This document shows, in pieces, positions 56,737 to 64,000 of a DNA stretch of 64,000 bases (position 1 is its first letter; each line of letters starts with the position of its first letter). The stretch spans positions 682,001 through 746,000 of the forward strand of contig NW_026946671.1 of the NCBI RefSeq assembly GCF_035222485.1, given 5' to 3'. A model generated the notes under the pieces. The model had not been told where the DNA came from. It did no database searches and saw only the letters and a program-made list of their open reading frames with translations. This DNA comes from Podospora pseudoanserina. Lineage: Eukaryota; Ascomycota; Sordariomycetes; Sordariales; Podosporaceae. The position numbers and the translations under genes are program-made.

Positions 56737-58391
56737 TGCTGATGATGATTACATGACTACATGACTGCACGACTGCATGACTCTATGACTGCATGACTGC
56801 ATTGACAATCAGGGAGGGACGGCACCATTGCTTTTGAGAAGTGGTTGGAGTTGTTGGAGTTGGACTGGACGAACAGAGTTGGGGATGGATACTTTGCTTT
56901 TTGCAAGCTTGTTGCGCATGGAGGAGCTCAAGCACACTACACACACACACACCACTGTTAGGGGAGCAATTGGAGGGTCTTGCGAGCTGACCCTAGCATG
57001 AGGGAGTCCCGAGCCCACACCGCAGTGGCAGCGATACTATGTATCTTTTCTTGCTTATATTTCGTTTTGGGCAGTTTTTTTCTTCAGGTTCGGATCTCCG
57101 GATGGGCGTGACGGAGAACAATGCGTTACTTGCAAAGGGATACCCGGCGTCTCTCCCTGATTGATATTTATTCTTGCTTATAGAGTGCGAGTTGGTTATT
57201 TTCGTTTCTGGGGCGAGGGAAAACAAAAATAAGAAACAGTACTACTTTGTCTACACACAGATAGATCGGATCCTATAGTCTCAATCACAGTTTCAGCGAG
57301 AAGCCTCCCGTTCCCCTCCCCTCTGGTGCCGTGTGTGAAGGAGGTGATGAGTCTTTGTGTGTTGGGCGCGCAATCGTGCTCAGACATTTGTTCCACCAAC
57401 GTCATCGGACGGTCATCGGGCGAAACCTGCCGACATGACGGGCCCCGCTCTAACGGATGTAGTCGGCCGGCGGCCGGCTTGGCCGCCGGCCGACAGACTG
57501 GTGCACAGACATGGTCTGTGCTTTATGGCTCCATCAAGGAAATGCACATGCATCCCGATCGCAAAGAGCAGGAATTTCCTTATGGTCTGACGAGGTGACT
57601 TGGGCATTTGTTACTATCGGCCTCGCAACGATTTCGTTTGTTTTATTGAGCTAATCAGGACAGGAACAGAGAGGGCGAGTTTGAGTGGTTGTTGTGTTGG
57701 AAAAAGTCTTGGCTGTGACGACAACGAGGGAAGGTGAAGCAGGAGGAGATATCAACGGCAGGTCGGGTTTTTTTTGGGGGGTTGTTGCGCGCTCTCTCTT
57801 TTGACCCGCATCATCTTTTTATTTTATTTTTTTAAACCACGACATTAACCTTGAGGCCTTTTTGAAGCCGGTCCCTCATTCCTTTTCTTTTGAGGGAACA
57901 ACCTGCCTACCTACCTATCTACATCAGACGACAGTCTCCAAGTTTTTTGCGCGCGCGAGCAATCATTTGCGCTGGCCAGGGGGCAGTCTCTCTCTACCCA
58001 TCATCCGACGGTTCAAACCTTGAGCTTTGTGGGGGTGGGGGAAAACGACCCTGTTAATTGGCTTTTCCCAACGATACGGGAATTCAGGGGATAGGAAAAA
58101 GTCAAAAAAGAGGTTTACCGACGGGACGGGGCCGGAACGAAACGAAACGAAACGAAACGACAAGAACAACGGACGGGTGTGTGGTTTGGATTGTTTTTTG
58201 TTTTTTTTTTGTTGTTTTTTTTTTGCGTTGGAGCTACTGTGTAAAGTCACATACGGTACTCGGGCTGTCTCTCTCTCAGACACATATCAGGGACAGTACC
58301 CTGCCCTTGTCAGTTACCTTACCCGAAAAGCATATTTCCCGAAAGTCAAATTCAAGACTGACGAGAGAACAGACGAAAAAAGGAAGGAATT
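56737..58391. other. Intergenic between WOPR gene and CRD1
   Basis: About 1.65 kb. Repeated ATGACT/GACTGCATGA units directly follow the WOPR stop (56745-56800). A (CGAAA)n tract lies at 58135-58161, about 230 bp before CRD1. A GC-rich CCGGCGGCCGGC palindrome-like stretch occurs near 57466-57492. No supported gene. Confidence 0.5.
58135..58161. repeat. (ACGAA)5 pentanucleotide repeat
   Basis: AACGAAACGAAACGAAACGA type repeat upstream of the cardiolipin synthase gene. Confidence 0.9.
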
Positions 58392-59652
58392 ATGATTTCT
58401 TACAGCTTCAGGGGTCTCGAGAGAGGTGGTGGTGGTGTTGTGGCGAGGTTATCGTCGACGAGTCCGTTTCTGGCAGTGAGAGGGCTGTCGAGCATTGCGT
58501 TACAGAGGAGGGTTTCGGCTGTTGTATCAGGTCAACAACCGCCACCACCGCCGCCGACAAGGTCAGCATCGTATCAATCGAGCAACCTGCTATTTCGAAC
58601 ATTCACCATGTCCTCCCCCCCGCTCCGGACAAAAGAGTAAACCCCCCCCTCCGCCCCCTCCCCTTCTTTTTGGTTACCCCCTTAACTAACATCTCAACAG
58701 ATCCAAAATCCCCAAAATCCTTCATCCCTCCACCCTAACGAAAAAGCTCCAGTCCAAGCTGCCGGCTGCTATCGTGCCGCAAAAGGAGAATATTTATACT
58801 GTCCCGAATATTCTGACGTTTTCTCGGATCATCGCAAGCCCCTTTATCGGCTATGCCATCCTACACGATCAGCACGCCCTCGCTCTGGGGCTGTTTGCCT
58901 ACGCGGGTGTCAGCGATGCGCTTGACGGGTGGATCGCGAGGAGGTGGAAGTTGCAGACTGTGGTGGGGACGGTGATTGATCCGATGGCGGACAAGATGTT
59001 GATGACGGTTTTGGTTGTGGCGTTGGGGATGAAGGGGTTGTTGCCTGGTGAGTCTTTTCTTTTCTTCTTTTTTTTTTTTTTGGTTCCCCTTTTCTTGTTG
59101 CTTCCAATTTTAACCCGGTTTTGGTTGCCCCCCCCTTTTTTTCATGCGGTAGCCTGGTTTCAGGGACTAAAACGTGATAACATGAGCTAATAATGGAGGA
59201 AACAACAGTATGGCTAGCAGTCCTCATCCTGGGCCGGGACGTCGCCCTCGCCATCTCGGCAATTTACTACCGCTGGATCTCGCTGCCTCCTCCCAAGACG
59301 ATGGCAAGATACTGGGATTTTAGCCTGCCGAGCGCGGAGGTGAGGCCGACGTTGATTAGCAAGTTCAATACGTTTTTGCAGTTGGGGCTGATGGGGTTGA
59401 CGACGGTGGCTCCTGTTGTCACGGCTGTTGATTTTAGTCAGTCGTTGACGGTTTTGCAGTAAGTTTCTTTTCTGGGAAGAGGGGGTTAAATTGCTGATGA
59501 TTTGGGATGATAGGTACATTGTCGCCACGACGACGGTTTGGTCGGGCGCGAGTTATGTGTTCAGCAAGGATGCGGTCAAGATTCTGACGCAGCCGGAGAG
59601 CAAAAAGGAGAAGGAGGTTGTGGTGGGGGAGGAGGAGGGGAAGAAGAAGTAA
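58392..59652 (+). CDS. CRD1: Cardiolipin synthase (CDP-alcohol phosphatidyltransferase)
   Basis: Four exons, 58392-58636, 58701-59047, 59209-59458 and 59514-59652, give 326 residues. Introns of 64, 161 and 55 bp join in frame; the first has the branch site TTAACTAAC. The N-terminus is Arg/Ser-rich without acidic residues at first, consistent with a mitochondrial presequence. The CDP-OH-P signature is complete: D154, DG 157-158, AR 161-162, G171, D175 and D179 (DALDGWIARR...GTVIDPMAD). NILTFSRIIASPFIGY and ISLPPPKTMARYWDFSLPSAEV are typical of eukaryotic Crd1. It joins CDP-diacylglycerol and phosphatidylglycerol to make cardiolipin in the mitochondrial inner membrane. The C-terminus is a short Lys/Glu-rich tail. 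Confidence 0.93.
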
Positions 59653-60106
59653 CTCTGAGAGAGAAGGGTGTTGGGGGAGAAGATGAGGGTGAGGCAGTTG
59701 GGGAGGAAGGAGAGGGAGGGTTAGGTGGATGATGTGTGTGCTCTGTGTGTTTGGCGAGATGGGGCAGGGAGTTTAGGGGGTTTTCGTGAGTATTGTACAT
59801 ATCCCTATTGCGAGCATTAGCCTTGCTTTGCCCTTGTGGAGCATTCTTGTATATAGACCGTGAACTACATTAAAAAGTTGAATTTTCGTTTACAGTTGCT
59901 TGTATTGTTGTCATGTTATATACAAGATTCGAAACCCCCCCCAAAAAAAAAGAGAAAAAAAAAACGCCGACGCCATGTTTTCTTCCCATCTAGCCCACCC
60001 ATCCGAACCGATGCCTTGCTTTTAATTCCTCAGCAACCGATATATACAATATCCTACAAACACCCTTTTCTTTCCTACCTTCCTTCAACCCTTCATCTCC
60101 CCAACC
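59653..60106. terminator. Convergent 3' region between CRD1 and MTO1
   Basis: About 450 bp between two facing stop codons; it must hold both polyadenylation regions. It is A/T-rich around 59860-59980 with A tracts. No gene seen. Confidence 0.5.
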
Positions 60107-62318
60107 CTAACCCTCCCTCCACAGCCCCCATATCCTCCCCTTCCTGAAGGCCGGGCAGTTCCAAATCCAGCGCCTTGCTCCCCTTCCCCCACCCCCGTTG
60201 GTAATCCCCCCCACCCGTCTCCTCACATGCCGCAACAACATCACGACCCCATTCGGCGTCACGCCCTCCACCCTCCTCGCCTGCCCTATGCTTTCCGGCC
60301 GCGTCTCGTTCAGCTTTGTCTGTTCAGCTATGCTCAACCCAGTAACGGTGGTGTAATCGAGATCGGTCGGCAGCAAAAGATGCTCATCCCTCACCGCCCT
60401 GGCCGCCTCGGCAAGCTGAAACTTGACAAACGGCTCGTACACCGCCTCGATCGCGACCCTCTCTTGGGTTTTGGGGGGGAATTCCCCTACTGCGGCGAGG
60501 GTGGGTTCCAATGCAGAGACAGAAGATGACAAAGGGGGAGGGGAGGAAGACGACGAGAGGTTGGTGGTGGTGGCGTGCTCGTAGATTTTGCGAAGCATTT
60601 GTATACCTGACACCTTGACCCCGTTGATATCGGAGTTTGTTTGTGGGAGCGGGTGGGTGGTTGTCCACTGCGGGGATGGCAAAATCGTGCTTTCGAGGAG
60701 GGAGTATAGGGCTGTAGAAGAGGACGAGGTTTCGAGGTAACTTTCCCAGCGGGAGGGGGAGATGACACCCCAGGAGTGGCCTAGGGGTGTGAGTCTTGCA
60801 TCTGCGTTGTCTGACCGGGTGCGGAGGCGGAATTCGCTTCGGGAGGTGAACATCCTGTATGGTTCCGACACGCCCTTGGTGACGAGGTCGTCGATCATTA
60901 TGCCGATGTAGGCGTCGAACCGGGAGAGGGATACGGACGGGAGGTTGAGGGCTGTTCGGCCGGCGTTGATGCCAGCGATGACGCCCTGGCCGGCGGCTTC
61001 CTCGTAGCCGGTCGTGCCGTTGATTTGGCCGGCGAGAAAGAGGCCCGAGATGTGCTTTGTTTCGAGGGTGCGTTTTAGAGAGCGGGGGTCGACGTAGTCG
61101 TATTCGACGCCGTAGCCGGGCTGGAGCATCGTCACGTTCTCGAGGCCGCGGATGGTGCGGAGGAGGGCTTCTTGGGCGTCGGCGGGGATGGTCATGGAGA
61201 GGCCGTTGGGGTAGATGACCTCGTTGTCGAAGCCTTCGGGCTCGAGCCAGACGATGTGGGAGTCTTTGTGGCCGAAGCGGATGATTTTGGACTCGAGGGA
61301 GGGGCAGTACCGCGGCCCTTTGACCGTCTCGCGGATGTGGATGGTTCTGTCGAGGTTGGCGCGAACGATGTCGTGGGTGGAGTGGTTGGTGTAGGTGGCG
61401 TGGCATTTGAGCTGGTGGCCGTCGACGTCGACCTTGTCGTTGAGGTAGCTGAAGGGCATGGGGGGGTCATCGCCGAGCTGTTCTTCGAGAATGTCCCAGT
61501 TGATGCTGCCCTTGGCTAGGCGTGGTGGCGTGCCTGTTTTGAGACGGCCGAGCTTGAAGCCTGCTTCGCGCAGGGATTTGCTAAGGCCAAAGGTGGCTTC
61601 CTCGCCCATTCTACCTGACGGGTAGGCTTCGAGGCCGATGTGGATTTCGCCTCCTAGGAATGTTCCTGTTGTAATAACCACCGACCTTGCCGGTAATACC
61701 TCCCCTGACTCTAGCCTCACACCAGTAATCTTGCTCCTTGCGCCCTCTGCCCTCTCTTCTTCGGTCAGACCAGCGTCGGAGACAATGATATCCTCCACCT
61801 TGCCGGTGACCACCTCCAGGTCCTTGTAGTTTGTCAACTCCTCCCTCATATGTTTCTTGTACAACGCCCGGTCGATCTGCGCTCGCGGTCCCCACACTGC
61901 CGGTCCTTTCCTCCTGTTCAGCACCCGAAACTGCAAGCCAGCCTTGTCGATTATCCTCCCAGCCAACCCGTCAAGCGCGTCGATCTCTCGGAGAATTGTC
62001 CCCTTTCCGATCCCGCCGAAACTCGGGTTACAGGAGCATACTCCCAGGTTCTCGAGGCTGGGTGTGACGAGGGCGGTGCGGGCTCCTGCTCGGGCTGCGG
62101 CTGCGCTGGCCTCGGCGCCTGCGTGGCCGCCACCAACGACGATGACATCGAATGGTCTGTTGGTGTATTTATGTTAGCATTCGTCTAGACACACAGGCGC
62201 GCGCGCAAACTGACCTGGCGGCAACATCCCCCACTGTCGCAAAGGCCCTCCTTAGCTGCACCGAACGGCCAACTGGTGTTCGGCCGAGGCCCTGTGGAAG
62301 CCAGAGCTTCGTCATCAT
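60107..62318 (-). CDS. MTO1: Mitochondrial tRNA uridine-modification enzyme MTO1 (MnmG/GidA family)
   Basis: Two exons, 62215-62318 and 60107-62156, with a 58-bp GTCAGT...CAACAG intron that has a GCTAAC branch site; the product is 717 residues. The N-terminus ([20 protein letters not shown]) is basic and Ser/Arg-rich, as in a mitochondrial presequence. The Rossmann FAD motif is [12 protein letters not shown] (42-53), followed by [15 protein letters not shown]. Later MnmG blocks include [57 protein letters not shown] and [18 protein letters not shown]. With the MnmE homologue MSS1 it modifies wobble uridine 34 of mitochondrial tRNAs. A Ser/Pro-rich stretch ([13 protein letters not shown]) lies in the C-terminal part. 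The very Gly/Arg-rich end, [17 protein letters not shown], is unusual. Confidence 0.95.
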
Positions 62319-62866
62319 CTTGAAGGGTGCGCCCAGCCTTGGCGATTAGCTACCGTAGAGAACAAAAGAATGGAAGACGGGGGGGCGGCGTCACGATATT
62401 CGGCGCAAAGGTGGGCGGTTGGGAATTGAATCTCTGGAAAAATAACTGATAAGGAGTGCCGGGATGCGATAAGCGCTCGGGCCACCTCGATGTTTGCGCC
62501 CAATGATTTTCACCTCGACAGTGACAACGTCTCTGCTTTGCTCGGGAATAAAATCACTGTTGCAAGCGAGCCTATTATACGTGCAGGTCGAATGCGTGTT
62601 CATCGTAGTTTCAATTGAATCTGACAAAAAGAAAAAAAAAACGGTATCACAATTGGTTGGTAGTTATACAAGGCCGCCTCCAGCCCACTTGCCTGTCTCT
62701 GACAGGCATGGCTTTTCAACCAGCCAGAATGTACACACAGCGGAGAAATATTTGAGCCCCCAGTCTACCTTGCGCAGATCGCATCCATCCATTCCAGAAC
62801 ACATCATATCATCACATAGAGCCCGCTCATCCATATCATAGCTTTCTAGACTGTGCCTTACTGCGC
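62319..62866. other. Intergenic: MTO1 promoter and 3' region of mtSSB gene
   Basis: About 550 bp between two minus-strand genes. No credible gene. An A-rich stretch (GACAAAAAGAAAAAAAAAACGG) lies near 62622-62643. Confidence 0.5.
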
Positions 62867-63360
62867 CTACTCCTCAGCCGGAGCATCGCGGTTGGCGGGG
62901 CGGCGAAGAACCTCAAGGGCGCCTATGTTTGACAAACCGGCATTAGTTTTTGCAGAAGAGGCGAGAAAAGAAAGATAGACGTACGCTGCACAACACCCAA
63001 AGTTCTGACGGGCTTGCCCTCGGCATCCTCGTACGTGTCGATAGACGCCTGGCCCTCGACCAAGACCATGGTCCCCTTCTCGAGAGACAGGTAGAAATCA
63101 CGGGCGTTGGTGCTGGTGGGGAAGACGGTGATGTTGAACCAGCTGGTCTTCTTGTTCTCGCCAGACCCGCTGTTGGAGGCTACGGCGTAGCGGAGGTACT
63201 CTTTGCCGTTGTTGCTGGCGCGGAGGTCGGGGGTGTCGGCGAGGTTGCCGACGATGGTGATTTTGGCATAGGGGCGCTGGGGGGTGGAGGAGAAGGCACG
63301 GGCAGCAGCCACCTGGGGGCGGGCGGCGGCGCGGGAGACGGAGCGGAGGAAGGCAGACAT
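62867..63360 (-). CDS. RIM1: Mitochondrial single-stranded DNA-binding protein (OB-fold, Rim1-like)
   Basis: Two exons, 62985-63360 and 62867-62922, with a 62-bp intron (GTACGT...CATAG), give 143 residues. The presequence MSAFLRSVSRAAARPQVAAARAFSST has Arg residues, no acidic residues and an AFSS cleavage context. The OB fold follows: KITIVGNLADTPDLR, YLRYAVASNSG, TSWFNITVF, and GTMVLVEGQASIDTYEDAEGKP. The last exon adds ALEVLRRPANRDAPAEE. It should coat single-stranded DNA during mitochondrial genome replication, alone or as a tetramer (family knowledge). Confidence 0.92.
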
Positions 63361-64000
63361 GTTGGGCTGTGGCTGGTGACTGGTTTGATATGAAGATGGC
63401 GGGGATGATCTGGATGGAATGCAGTTTTTGGTTTCAGAGTGATATCAGCGCTATCGATATCGTGTTGTGGGTTCTTCACTCAAACCCCTGTCCAGGTCCA
63501 CGGTCGCGTCAAACGGCGCGCGTGGGGGACCGTGCGTCGAAGCTGTGGAGCTGAGCTGCCGAACTCCCAGGTGCTCCGTGGGTTCCAGGGTTAGCCCGAG
63601 CGGTGTCATACCCCTGACTCCTTCCTTTTTGGGATTCATCTTCCTCCTCTGCTCACTCTTACTATCTCTCTCACTCTTCTCTCACTTGCGGAGCATCATG
63701 CGACCGACTTGCTCTGCTGGGTAGAAAGTCTTCTTATTCAGTCGAGTCTCAATAAAACCCACACCTGATCTTTCACACAATAAGCAAAAACGGGGCTGAC
63801 CAATTCATAGGCACCACCACCTCGGCGATACTCCGTGCTGGAGAGACATCATCAGCAAACAACATCATGGCCAATTGATGATTCTCGATGATGAGTCGCA
63901 TGTTCCCTGCCAATTGATCAGAAGTAAATTTAGATGCCGGGAACCACAGCTTCATGTCATGGATCTAGGTCCAGGAGCTGGCCCACCGGTCTTTGTTGAT
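63361..64000. other. Right-edge region upstream of mtSSB gene
   Basis: About 640 bp: the mtSSB promoter, then unassigned DNA. A 60-residue minus-strand ORF (63773-63955) has no recognisable domain. A further gene may begin beyond the window. Confidence 0.45.

Noticed and set aside
57466-57492. GC-rich CCGGCGGCCGGC stretch as a terminator or CRISPR-like repeat
   Set aside because: Single inverted GC stretch in non-coding DNA with no repeats around it; no role can be supported.

Overview
The window is nuclear DNA of a filamentous ascomycete, most likely a Sordariomycete and possibly Sordariales. Genes carry short introns (about 50-150 bp) with GTRNGT-type donors and CTAAC-like branch sites, intergenic DNA is compact to moderate, and the protein families (WOPR regulator, Rua1-type regulator, HET/NACHT protein, DUF1996 secreted protein) are typical of Pezizomycotina. 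The class is inferred from protein content; no marker gene settles it. I support 19 protein genes, one cut by the left edge. I saw no tRNA, rRNA, CRISPR array or recognisable transposon. Intron boundaries were placed by hand so that frame and conserved motifs are kept across each junction.

Left part (1-10.5 kb): the 3' end of a mitochondrial DEAD-box helicase (MRH4), a CorA-like metal-ion transporter, the catalytic subunit of protein kinase A with a glutamine-rich N-terminus, and an L-type lectin cargo receptor of the early secretory pathway. The middle-left (10.5-17 kb) holds the most unusual gene: a 2022-residue NLR-like protein with a degenerate nucleoside-phosphorylase-like N-terminus, a NACHT NTPase, a long ankyrin array and a C-terminal HET domain. 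It is divergent from TIM13.

Middle (17-30.7 kb): TIM13, an NSRP1-like splicing-associated protein, a secreted DUF1996 protein, a phosphoinositide phospholipase C, a hypothetical gene with an interrupted upstream reading frame, ARP8 (INO80 complex) and a small proline-rich protein. Right part (30.7-58.4 kb): gene-poor stretches of 6.4, 3.8 and 4.7 kb alternate with regulatory and repair genes: a Rua1-type regulator, a PHD-finger protein, tyrosyl-DNA phosphodiesterase TDP1 with nine introns, and a WOPR regulator. The end (58.4-63.4 kb) is a tight run of genes for mitochondrial proteins: cardiolipin synthase, tRNA-modification enzyme MTO1 and mitochondrial single-stranded DNA-binding protein.

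There are no operons. The themes are mitochondrial biogenesis (MRH4, TIM13, CRD1, MTO1, mtSSB), signalling and development (PKA, PLC, Rua1-like, WOPR, PHD), chromatin and DNA repair (ARP8, TDP1), and non-self recognition or regulated cell death (the NLR-like gene).
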